NCBI GenBank assembly: GCA_963556145.1
Contig: OY744461.1
Location: 1,674,001-1,738,000 of the forward strand
Source: Hygrocybe punicea
Taxonomy: Eukaryota; Basidiomycota; Agaricomycetes; Agaricales; Hygrophoraceae
DNA length: 64,000 nt
Reading direction: 5' to 3'
Part shown: piece by piece, positions 9,950-21,500 of the stretch
Layout: the number at the start of each line of letters is the position of its first letter
Numbering within the stretch: the first letter of the stretch is position 1
Program-made: the position numbers and the translations under genes
The notes under the pieces: model-generated
Told to the model about the DNA's origin: nothing
Databases searched by the model: none
The model's input: the letters and a program-made list of their open reading frames with translations, nothing else

Positions 9950-11980
9950 ATGCCTCCCAAGAAGTCCACTGCCACGAAATCAAACTCGAAAGCAAAACCC
10001 AAGGCCACCATGTATGTTTACCTATTTTACTCGGTATTACTGAAGTTTCTATTGCATGCACTAAAGATGGCCTTCTGCAACAATCGAGAAGCGAAAGAAG
10101 GTTATCAAGACTTGGGCTGATGATGATGTGTATGTGTCATCGTTTTAATCGTTAGCTATTTTTGACCAATGGACAGTGTGGCTTTGTCCGATGCTAATGA
10201 TGATGCCGTCAGTATTCAAAGCACTGGCAGTGTAATGGCACCGTCAACGCTCACAAGGTATCTATAATCACATATCATTGTTATCCAATATGAGTTAACA
10301 AATATTAGGCATTCCGTCAAGTTTCACAATGTTAAAGACGTGTTAGTGTTTCAATATCAAATATATCTAACATGATTTCAATCTGTTACAGTGGAAAGAA
10401 ACGTCAAATGTCATCTCCCAATGTCACCGACAATGACGACAATGTGTAAATATTTTTCATAGGTGTTGTCTCATCATTGACAGGTTATCCATAGTAAAAC
10501 GCCTTCCCCCTTCAAGAAATTGAAAGCTGCATCTAATCAATCACAAGACGGTGAGCAAGAGGAGGAAGAGGAAGAGGATTACGGTTCTAAGTGAGTTGTT
10601 CGGTTATCATAGACATATCCATTTGTTCAAACAAATCGTTTGACTGTTTAGGCATCGTCGCAAAGTAGCCTTGATGAAGAACCCCAATAAGCCAATTTCG
10701 TGTGTATTTTACGTGCCAATATGAATATTCTCATTCATTAATCGTAACAGCGTTTCTAATACTCCATCCAAGAAGTTGAAGTCCACGAAGGCCATCATGC
10801 TCAATGATACCGACGATGATAAAGGCTCCAGTGGCGATGAAGGAGATCTGACCTATGCACTGACCCAGATCACCAGGTGTGTTGGATCTTATTACACCGT
10901 GGTGTTTGATGTAGATGTCGTGAATCTAGCTTACCATCTCCGAACGTTGATGAGTCCGATATTGGCATGAGGGATCCTCAACTTGTTGACACCTACCAAG
11001 ACTGCGTCAACATCAAGTATGCCATTGCAGTCATACCCTTGTCATTTACTCATAACTATATAGGGTAGCAGCGATGGTATCCTGGTCCAGTGCAATTGGA
11101 AATGGCAACCCACAGTTCAGTGATATTATCACTGACATCTACAAGATCAACAGAAAGTACGTTGTTTCAAAGACAGTTTCAGGTGGATCCAGTCAATTCA
11201 TTTGATATAATATAGGTTATTGCTTTCCGCCATTACCTTTGATAGATCTGGGAGGTACTCTAATCTCTCTCGTGATAACCCTGCCCATATCTCCACTGGT
11301 GCTTTTGGTCGCAACTTCTTTCATGCAGTCAGAGGTGGAATGCCAACGATCTTTACATCGGTCATCATAGTGGAGTCCTGCTTTCTCAATGAGCCCAAGA
11401 TTGGTGGCAATACAAAGCCGGTCAAGGTTATACAGGGTGCACTACTTCAAGGAGAATGGGAGCGATATGTTGGTGCTATTGGAATGGTGATTCGCAAGTC
11501 GGAATTTCGGGCCCAACTGTATAAGGACTATGTGTCCTTCTCAACGACCACAGCAAGTGGAATGGATACATTTCCCAGTTTGTGCATTGATTATTTCTAG
11601 TTGTAATTCCTAATCGATTTTCATAGAGGCATCGACATCCAAAAATGTACAACTTAGTCCATTCACTCGTCGACCCACTCCATCTTATCATAAGGCTGCT
11701 CTATCATTTTACGATATTGGTAAGCATCCGGTCGTCTAATATAAATTGATATCTTAAGTATGTGTTGTCAGTGCCCATCTATGATGCATGCAAAGTCAAA
11801 GCGGACTTCATGTCCACTCTCATATCGCTCCAGCAACTACCCATCTTCCCGCACAATATCCCTGCAGGATCCTGTGTCGTTGTTGGACATACCATCAATA
11901 CATTCAAGCGTGTAGGTGACATGATGAAGAGCATTTCACTCAATGTGCAATGGGTTATGGTCTTGGGAGTGCCGGAATGA
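9950..11980 (+). CDS. Cargo gene B, basic/acidic nuclear-like protein (copy 1)
   Basis: I chose the ATG at 9950 (MPPKKSTATKSNSKAKPKA). Many short introns follow, the first from GTATGT at about 10011 to CTAAAG at about 10067. The N-terminal half is rich in Lys, Ser and Asp/Glu (RKKVIKTWADDD, a run of Glu in EQEEEEEEDYGSK, then SSGDEGDL) and looks disordered and nuclear. The C-terminal half is globular: FDRSGRYSNLSRDNPAHIST, GRNFFHAVRGGMPTIFTSV, VIQGALLQGEWERYVGAIG, FPHNIPAGSCVVVGHTINTF and the end VMVLGVPE. I recognise no catalytic motif or family. It is convergent with gene C, 86 bp away. Function unknown; a chromatin or DNA-associated role is only a guess from composition. Confidence 0.6.
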
Positions 11981-12066
11981 TTTCCTCACATATCATCATT
12001 TATATTTGTATTTTACGTCTGTCTTGTGAATAAACGCGAACCGATCCATTGATTGTACAAATGATA

Positions 12067-14268
12067 TTACAAATATGAGTATGGACCTTTTATGTCAACC
12101 AACCATTTATAAAAAAACCCTGCAAAAGTGTCTGCCAATGAGCCAATGGGTGCTCGAACGGATTTCGGACCTGACTTCATGTTCGACCAGAGGCTGCATG
12201 TGTGATAACGTTCCACCTCGTTCACGAAATAGGACACAGTATCCGTTTTGGAATCCACAATGAGCGATATGTCCATACGGCAAAAAACACTCATCGATAA
12301 TTTTCCACCAACCATATTGGACTCTATCGCATAAAGCCCTTCGTAGGTCTTTTGGACAAAGTCAAAGAACTCGTTTCTGCCTTGCTCTCGAATAGAAATG
12401 GCGCCCCTGTCCGGATTGCACGCCACCGTCTTCAATAGAGTCCCCTGCGTTTGAAATATTCTGAGAAAGTTAAGATGATCATGAAAATGATATGACAAAT
12501 GAAGGTGTAGGCCACTCACCTTAATTCGTCCAAGGTATAGAAACTCGAGACAATATCCCACTTCCAAGACTTGCTTTCCTTGTTGTACAGGGTGTGCACC
12601 GTATACACGACCTTTCCACCAACTAGAAACACACGCCATTCGCCCATCTTACTCAGTGGTTCAATGTACGTTTGCCCAAACCAACGTGAACCTGGAACCT
12701 CACAGTTATTACGCATGTATTCCCAATTTCGCTTGGGGTTGCCAGGTAATAGTACGTGATGACCGGTGTCACTGTGTGTCCGTTTCAAGACAATATTCGG
12801 TGGGAATTGGTCGCCATCGTTTAATAATTTTGCTTGGGGGCGTATCGTATGCGTTATGTTCAAAGCGACATGAAGCAAGTTTTGATTTTGTATCCATTTT
12901 GAATGGACCGTGTTCATCTGCTTCGGAGGTGGCCAGATGTGTACCGTTCGACAGAGTTCGTCCATTCCAGTCATGAAAATCGACACATTTTCCAGTGTCA
13001 ATCCGTATTGGTTACCGCTGTCAAGACATCAGTATAATGCAGCGAAAATGGAGCAGAATTAATTAAAGCGATGTCAATCTTACATATATGACATTCCCAT
13101 ATCCACACCACTAAATACACAATCTGCCGATGCGAACTTTTGCCACGTATCGCCTTTGTCTTGATAGCAAAGTATTGTGTGAAGGAACTCGGGCCAAAAT
13201 ATGTATTTGACATTGAAGCGCCGGTCTCCATCCTCATGATGTAGTCGCATACCGATATAAACCTGTTTGTTGTGAAATGCGTTTCAGTATCAACAATCCA
13301 CAAATTAAACAATAGACATTACCCATTCTTGAATACATACTGAATAGCGACTCTAGTGTTGCCACGGCTATAGCCGATGTTTTTTGAAAATTTGCCTTTT
13401 TAGGCTAGTAAAATTAGGCAAAATTATGAAAATATTTGAGGAGATGGGCAAAGCCAAAAGCTGTGGGGTCACTTAAGGGTGCTAAGAATTTGGTGCCCAA
13501 TCTTCAGAGTTATTCAACCATAGCTGTTGAGCCTAGCCAGCTACCATCCAACAGCTATCCCTGAAGAACCCTGAGAATTGAGCCCCAAATCCTTAGCACC
13601 CTTAAGTGACCCCCCAGCTTTTGGCTTTGCCCATCTCCTCAAATATTTTCATAATTTTGCCTAATTTTATTAGCCTAAAAAGGCAATTTTTCAAAAAACA
13701 TCGGCTATAGCTGTGGCAACACTAAGCGACTCTTGTATGATTTGATGATATGGACGTAACCATCAAGATGGGCAATGGTATCGAGTTCGATGTCGGATAT
13801 GGTCGTGGTGACGAATGCAAGATCGTTAATGGCTGCGGCTTTGCTCGCGATACGAGTCGTTGGGTCAAGGATAAAGAGGATTTTGAAAACACGGCCGTCA
13901 TTGTTGCTTAATGTGGTTATATGGCGTTCATTGTTGCTTACAGTGGTTGGCGGTTCCATTTCACAGTCAGATGATGTTTCCATCTCAGAGTCGGATGATA
14001 GCCTTTTGTGTGGAAGGAGATCGAGTTCCGCGGCCGTCGCATTGCAGACACCCTGCCAATTTTCACGTATGTTGCGACCAAGACATACCGACTGCAGACA
14101 AATTCCAGACGAAACGCATTTGGGATGTTGATGTGCAGATCCGACATGTCTTTGGCAGGAGTTGCCTTCCTTCTTCCACAAAAGACATTTCGTTTTTGGA
14201 GAGTCGCATTTTTGACCAGGGCAGATGTGCATGCAAAGTTCATAACCAAGTTCCTTCTTATATGGCAT
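12067..14268 (-). pseudogene. Cargo gene C, ATP-grasp-like protein disrupted by a MITE (copy 1)
   Basis: The copy 2 gene shows the intact structure; here the same exons are present but a 371-bp hAT-type MITE sits in exon 1 between KSYKSR and the following YSACIQEW region. The N-terminus is Cys/His-rich (CMHICPGQKC, CLLWKKEGNSCQRHVG), suggesting zinc binding. The C-terminal exons carry PPNIVLKRTHSDTGHHV, MGEWRVFLVGGKVVYTVHT, FCRMDISLIVD and YFVNEVERYHTCSLWS, in the order seen in ATP-grasp ligase folds. The MITE supplies a new C-terminus and stop to the first exon, so normal product is unlikely. Confidence 0.7.
13354..13724. mobile_element. hAT-type MITE 3 inside gene C
   Basis: A 371-bp palindromic element with ends TAGTGTTGCCAC and GTGGCAACACTA. 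It is flanked by the 8-bp repeat AGCGACTC (13346-13353 and 13725-13732). Copy 2 has the empty site with one AGCGACTC (about 33998-34005), so the insertion is proven by comparison. The TIR and the 8-bp duplication fit hAT. The sequence is unrelated to MITEs 1 and 2. Confidence 0.93.
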
Positions 14269-14520
14269 GTTTGTGGACCTAGGCAGGATTTCGGATGGGT
14301 GGTATGAGGAACAGACACAGATATCATTAATACATAAATACCTTAATGATTGATTACTTTCAGGGTGGTTGATAGCGGGTGGTGACAATTCCACATACCT
14401 TCTAATTATAAGACGTCGGAATTATGTCACCTGACAAGAGTGGCAATGATAAAACAACGAACACGTGCCAAACACGTTGATCAGCAATGGAATCATGTAA
14501 ATGTCTTGAAAGAGCAATAT

Positions 14521-15190
14521 CCACCGAACAGATCGGACGTGTTCAGTGTGTTCGGTGGAGATGTTCGGTGGATGTCAACCAACGGTTGTGACTAGATATA
14601 CCACACCGAACACATCGAACATGTTCGGTGTGTTTGGTGGACATGTTCGGTCAACGTTGGAAAATGAATATGACTAGATATACCACACCGAACATGTTCG
14701 GTCAACATTGGAAAATCAATATGACTAGATATACCACACCGAACATGTTCGGTCAACATTGGAAAATCAATATGACTAGATATACCACACCGAACACATC
14801 GAACATGTTCGATGTGTTCAGTGGACATGTTCGGTCAACGTTGGTGAACCAATATTACCAGATATATGACACTGAACACACCGAACATGTTCGGTGTGTT
14901 CGGTGGACATGTTCGGTCAACGTTGGTAACCCAATATAACTAGATATATGCCACCGAACACATCAAACATGTTCGATGTGTTTGGTGTGGTATATCTAGT
15001 CATATTGATTTTCCAACGTTGACCGAACATGTTCGGTGTGGTATATCTAGTCATATTCATTTTCCAACGTTGACCGAACATGTCCACCGAACACACCAAA
15101 CATGTTCAATGTGTTCGGTGTGGTATATCTAGTCATACCGATTGATGGACATCCACCAAATATGTCCGGTGACCGAACGCACCAAACAAC
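14521..15190. repeat. Palindromic CGAACATGTTCG array between genes C and D (copy 1)
   Basis: Repeated units contain CCGAACATGTTCGG, itself a 14-bp palindrome, and TTCGGTGTGTTCGGTGGACA, separated by spacers such as TATGACTAGATATACCACA. Units run forward to about 14970 and then in inverted orientation, making a large cruciform-capable region. It lies in the divergent promoter of C (minus) and D (plus). The motif resembles a dimeric-protein binding site repeated many times, like iterons or a clustered operator. Confidence 0.85.
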
Positions 15191-15597
15191 ATGTTTTGTG
15201 TAGTATACCTCGTCCTTTCTACATCCATCCAACAAGTCAGACTTGTTGTGCTTTTCCGTCAAAGGACCAGTCCGTGAATATTCATCGAACAAATTAACTC
15301 CATTTATCGCCTTACCAACTGAAAGAAATTCAATACGCTGCACCTGTTGGTTTTCTGCGTGCAAGTACTAGCCTTGGACAACTTATAAGCTCAAGCCACA
15401 TCAAAAACATAAATAAATAGATTTGTTGTTTATGCATGCAAAGAAGCCGAACATGAGGTCGAACATGTGGCGATTGATCAGGTCACGTGGTCGTGACATC
15501 TGTATTCATAGTCTGGAACATTGAGTAAAAAATCCACCCTTTTCTTTTGCTATCAAATCGCCTCACACATCGACCAAAAAGCTTTATTTCATCTTCC

Positions 15598-17519
15598 ATG
15601 TCCTTACCCGTCATCAAAACCTCGACTCCTGCCATCAATCCTGCGGCCTTCAAATACTGGCCCGATGCGCCGCCCAAAATGCTGCAGGAGCTCCATCGCA
15701 TCTTCCAAATCCAGTACATGGTCCCGCCCAAGATTCCGGAACCCAACAAGGACTCCGGCACCGTCCCCATCTTTTCTCGTAACTTATATGTACTGAAGAC
15801 TCATCCCCACGATGCCACCGCCCGAGGCGAGTTATGGCGCGAAATGCCCGAACGATACGAGGAACCGCTCCGTCGCTTAATTTATCAAATGGATATGTAC
15901 ATCTACGCGACAGCTGCCATCACATACAACAAGGCACCCCACTACTCGCCGGACTACGTCAAAAATGATAAGGAAGGGACCGATTCACTTCGGGATTACC
16001 TCAAGTATACCGACACCGTCATGGACGAAATTTGGGCAGAAGTCTTGGTGGCGAAACGGGCAAACGAGGTTACCCGTGACTGGCGAAGCAAGATCTTCGA
16101 CGATTGGCTCCTGAAAGAATTTTATGTCGGGAAACATTCTCCATCGGCTTTGATTCAACATGGCGCCGTGAACACCAAGATCAAGCCCGAGGATCTAGGT
16201 GAGTATATATATGCATTGGCAGACAAATGGATTATGACATCTGGCATCATAGATTGGGTGAAATACGACAAATCTGTGCCAGCATGGCACAGCGGAACCT
16301 TTGCAAATTGGTCGTTTGGTGGCCTTCTGGACGCCACAAAGCTCGAAATCATTGGTCATGTTATTGCTTGGTGTAAAGGACATAGTGTCCTCGTCGATGC
16401 CGATGTGGCCGACGATGATGAAGGTATGATCTAGAATTACATGTGTGATTGTGCTAATGATATAATACATTTGCAGAGCAGCCGGTTCCCCAAGGCAAGG
16501 GCAAGGGCAAAGCCAAGTCAAAATCGGTCAAAAAACAGACGGCATCTTCCACTGGTTTGTACAAATTTTCAACCATAGCGGTGTATAGATGCATTGAATA
16601 TTCAGGTGGCACTGACAATTCGTCCGAGAAGGACAAAAAGAAGCCCAAGCCCAAGCCCAAGTCCAGTAAGTACTTTCATTGTCTGTGATTGTCATACATG
16701 CAAACCCTTCATCATGACAGAATGCACAATCAAGTCCAAAGCCGAGGACGACGATGACGGTGAGTTATTGAATTCCGAATATCAAAACGATAATCCAACA
16801 CATTTATTCATGTATAGACGACGTGAAGATGGAGGAGGACTTAGCCCCGGTAAAGAAGAAGCGGTCCAAGGCTCAAATGCGTACGTTGCTCACGTTGCTA
16901 TGATTAATGCACTGACATATCGCAGTCGCTGTCGAAATTGGGCCGTCGCGCGGATCCAAGAAATCGGAATCCAAAAAATCGACAGTGGAAGTTAAACCAC
17001 CCATCTCCTCCGAGCCGGTTGATGTTCCACTGGAATCCCCGAAGTTCGACGCTGTAGGAACGGAGTGGGTCGGGTTGTTGGATGTCAATCACGATGCAGT
17101 CATGCACAACGACGATGGACCTCCCAAACCGACACAAGAGTCTCTCAGCGGTGATCACGAGGACGGCGAGATAACAAAGAGGAGGAAGCTAGATGTTGCT
17201 TCGGAGCAAGCGGGCATTATTGCAGAAAAGCTCAAACTGTTGAAGCCACCGAAAAAGTCACCGACTCCGGGTATGTGTTTCAACATCACATGGCTGTATC
17301 TATTCCAATTCTGATCTTCTTAACGTCCTAGGATTCCGTCCCAATACGCGTGCATCGTCACGCCACCAGTCATCGACGCCTGCGGAGCCTAGCACTTCAT
17401 CAATGGACGTGGATTGGAGCAATATCGTTCCCACCGAAATCCTACTCTCAATTCCTCCGAGCCGAATGAGGCCTTCATCTCCCAAGCCATCAACATCCAA
17501 ACTGGATCCCGGGCCTTAA
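15598..17519 (+). CDS. Cargo gene D, uncharacterised protein (copy 1)
   Basis: ATG at 15598 (MSLPVIKTSTPAINPAAF). Exon 1 of about 200 codons holds KYWPDAPPKMLQELHRIFQ, WREMPERYEEPLRRLIYQMD and RDWRSKIFDDWLLKEFYVG. Introns at 16199-16252 and 16424-16476 have clear GT-AG borders, and several more short ones follow. Exon 2 encodes WHSGTFANWSFGGLLDATKL and a CKGHSVLVD segment. The C-terminal half is low-complexity, Lys/Pro/Ser-rich (GKGKGKAKSKSVKKQ, KKKPKPKPKSK, ITKRRKLD), nuclear-like, and ends SKLDPGP with TAA at 17517-17519. I recognise no family. It is transcribed away from gene C across the CGAACATGTTCG array and towards gene E. The N-terminal domain is conserved between copies. Confidence 0.65.
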
Positions 17520-18597
17520 TTTTGGAGGAGTAAGTCCTTCTTTTGTGGAGTATTCATTATATTTGACTAAAAAGACTTTATCCCAGTCGTTGATTTCTGG
17601 AAACGTGTGCCCTCAAATGTCCTCCTCATACATCGCTACTATTAACATTTGTACAGTGTCTATATATGTATTTCTTTTTGCTCTGTTAAAAATGGCTTGT
17701 GTTACTGTATGACCATAAGAATTGAGCATGATAGTAAGCATAGATACAACGTAAGGCATCAATCTTGTTGACTGAAAATCTGTTTGTCTAAAATATATCC
17801 TGGTGAATGCATTACGTTCAGTTCAGTCATAGTACAACTACCGACTCACTCAACCTGAGAAGGACAACCTGAGATGACTCTCATTCGGGCTAACGAAAAT
17901 TAAAATTGAATATATGTAAGAAACCAGAATCGCGAACTTCATGGACCTATTAAATGAGGATACAATGATACAAGAATAACAAAACCCCCTCTTGTTAGTG
18001 GAAGATATAACTGTCACTCCAAGGGAAGCTATGACTATTTGGTACCGGAATAATACAGTATACTTGTGTGGGAATGATACGTACAGCTCCATAAAAATGA
18101 CAATGTATTTCTGACAAGGATGAAGAGCAATGATAATTTCCACGAATTACCAAGTAATTGTCAAATATGCACAGTTGTCAAACAGCCTGGTTGTTCAACT
18201 TCAATACCTGTTTTGTCTGTTGCACAAGCTAGAAATAAATATCACTGAGACTCTGAAGATTAAATCCACAAAATATCTTAAAAGGGGGTACCATTGTTCT
18301 TCTCAGTCGGTTTGATCAATGTCTTGTCAGCCAGACCCCTAATAAGATCGTAAGGCAGCTATTCATGATACAGATGCATTTTTGGCCTGTATCAAGGCAT
18401 GTCACAGGAACATAGAATGGAATAAAAAAAGTAAACACAGATTTCTAAAGATTCAGGCACGCCTTATGGTGTTTTGGGAAAAGCTTACAAATAATATAAT
18501 GTCATATGATCAATCCCATTGTGTTAATTGTTATTCATGATCCGAACCACTTGACTAGTTAAATGGGCAGTGTTTCCTCTTACTGTCACAAATCCTC
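17520..18597. other. Intergenic DNA between D and E, copy 1
   Basis: AT-rich sequence, nearly the same in copy 2 (38254-39341). No frame longer than about 100 codons and no recognisable motif. It must hold the D terminator and the E promoter. I see no unambiguous signals. Confidence 0.5.
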
Positions 18598-21500
18598 ATG
18601 AATCCCCACAACATCATCCGTGTCTGCATTGCATGTTTGACTTATCTATATTTCCTTGCAAATGCAACATTATTTCCACAACTATGCCAAAATCAAATTA
18701 TGTATATCTCTCCTGAACCAATTTCCTTGCCTTTGATATCGACCTTGACCCAAGAATTGGGTGTTTCTCAAAGAAAACTCATAGAACATGAGTTTGCCCC
18801 AGATCAGGGCGATACAACAATATTGATGCAAATAAATGCAACAAAAAGTGTAGAGTTCATTCAAATAACAAAAGTTAACATGACGATCGATCCATTATTC
18901 ATTTGGACTACATTTAAAAATAGCGCGGTCACAATGCAATTACGTTTTATTCAATATGCCAGGACATATTTCTTGCCTCCTAAATATCTCTTTGCTTTGT
19001 ATTGTCTTCTCAAACCTATCACTGTCCAATGTCATTGTAAAATGATCAAGGCATTGCTCATGCGATTACTATTGAGACGACATGATTTCAGATCATATTT
19101 ATTTCATTGTATTACTAGTTCTCTAACACATGAAACGTTGCTGTGGACCACACTATGTTTCATAATACGACATAGTCATTCCAATATAATTGTGTTCAAT
19201 TTGAATTTATTCAGAAACCCGTTTAAATCTTTATATATAAATTCCCTTCATGGATATCATTTCATTGGTGGTTGTAAACGAATACCAACATTCAAATTTA
19301 ACCTTCTTCAATCTTTCATGCTCCCATCCAATAATATCAACCATGATTCCGACATACTATTTGAATACGTGGATCATGTTGATCAACAGGCCGCCAACAT
19401 TGTATATGGAGATAGAAAAAAATATTTGTGGGTCAAAATGCCTTTGCATGAACTTCTGCCAAAGTTGACGATGAAGGATATTGGTGAAATAACAACAATA
19501 CATGGTATATATTTGTCAAAGACATTACGAAGATTACATGGACAAGATCTATCTGTGCCATTAATGAGGCATAATTGTTCAGCCTGTGATACTCATGTTT
19601 CTATTTTTCATGTGCATGATATTAAATCACATAAAGACCTGTGTAAACAGTGGTACAGAAGACAACAAATGACAGAAACATATGAGTGCGGCAAAGAAGA
19701 AACTCAGACTCAAATGAAAGAAGAATTGGACAACTCAGATGAGCAATCATTTCCTCCTCCTCCACCATCTATTGAATTGAAGGAAACCATAATCAGCAAC
19801 TGGTGCAGAGATACATCACCTGAATGTTTTCAAGAAAGTGGGTGTGCCATGTGCGGTCAATTGGTTGCATTGAAGAACATGTCTTTATTGTCAAAGACAA
19901 AGGTTAATCTGAAAATATTAACTAGAGACAATATGGGAATCACAAGATGTGAACGATATCATTGTTCTGATCCAATAGAGGATATCAAAGGTCCAGTGCT
20001 AGATAACACATGTAAATGGATATGCAAACCATGTGTGCTCAGTCTGAATAAAGGCCAAACTCCCAAATATGCTTTGGCAAATGGACTTTGGATGGGAAGA
20101 ATTCCTGCACAACTTCAAAATCTAACATTTGCTGAACAACTTTTGATTGCCCGTGTTCGTCACAACAAATGTATTGTTCGTGTCTCATCTGGGATGCATA
20201 AAATGAAAGCAAATGCCATCATGTTTCAAAATCCAACACCAAAGATATATCAACGGTTGCCTCCAACAATTAAAGAACTTGATGAAGTGCTAGCATTCAT
20301 TTTTACCGGTCCTGCCAGACCAACTCCAGAAGACATGGAGCGAACACCTTTATTGGTTCGCCGAAGGTGAGTTTCTGCAGCTTTAGAATGGCTGAAATTG
20401 AACCACATGGATTACTATGATTTAGATATCTCCTATGAAAATCTAGCACAATATCCAGATCATGGAATTCCTGTTGTGGTTGCATATCGACCAGCAGACA
20501 CAAATAAGGAACCAGAAGCCACTAGTGCATTTGACAATGAAGAGGAAGATGGTGTGGAAGATGGGCCTTGTCCCTTTGTTGTTAGTGGAGTAACCGGTGA
20601 AAATCTAGATATTACAAGTCCAAAGGCATTAATAGCTAGAGCGACAAAGCACATGATAGATGACCATGGTGGTGTTCTTGCCATCAGCCATGCTAGAAAT
20701 CCAGAATCGTTCTTTAATAATCCTCAGTTATATCCTATGATGTTTCCCTGCCTATTTCCATATGGCTTGGGTGGTATTAGCAGCATAGACAATGATGTTT
20801 TAAGCATCAGTGATATGATGCACAAAAGACATCTCCTGATGTACCATGACAAAAGATTTCAAACCGATCCCTATTTTCCATTGATTGCATTCAATCAAGA
20901 ACAAATCAAGGACAGTACAACCAGAGGATATTTGTTGACTAATAAACATAATTTCAACGATATTGCAGATTGCCTGATGAATATCAATACAGCTGTTTTG
21001 GATGACCTCTCTAAGAGATTATCTAGAGGTGATAGAGTCAAACCAGATACATCAGAAGAGAAAGCATGCTATAAACTCATTTCTGATCTGGATCACGTAG
21101 CTGGTCAGGTCAAAGGTTCAATTACTAACAAGAAATACATGCGAAATGAGATTTGGTCTCTGATATCCTATATTGGTGCTCCGACTTGGTTTATCACTTT
21201 TGCACCTGCAGACATCAATCACCCACTATGCTTATATTATGCTGACAACAAAGAAAAGTTTTATCCTAAACTACGTCTACCCCAGGATTGTTACAAACTA
21301 ATTGCAAACAATCCAGTTGCTGGAGCCCGCTTTTTTCACTTTACTACTGAAATGTTCATCAAACATATATTAGGAATAAATGAATCTCATCCTGGCCTGT
21401 ATGGAAACACATCAGGTTATTATGCGACGGTAGAGGAACAAGGACGTCTTACCTTGCATCTTCATATGCTGTTGTGGATAAAGGGATGCCTTACACCTCA

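Noticed and set aside
14268..14394. Upstream ATG at 14394 as start of gene C in copy 1
   Set aside because: The matching extension is not open from an ATG in copy 2, whereas the ATG at 14268/34543 is shared by both.
14592..15099. Open frames reading EHVRC and MFGQRW repeats; similar ones at 34821-36095
   Set aside because: These are translations of the CGAACATGTTCG array in a promoter region. The unit has no coding features and runs open on both strands.
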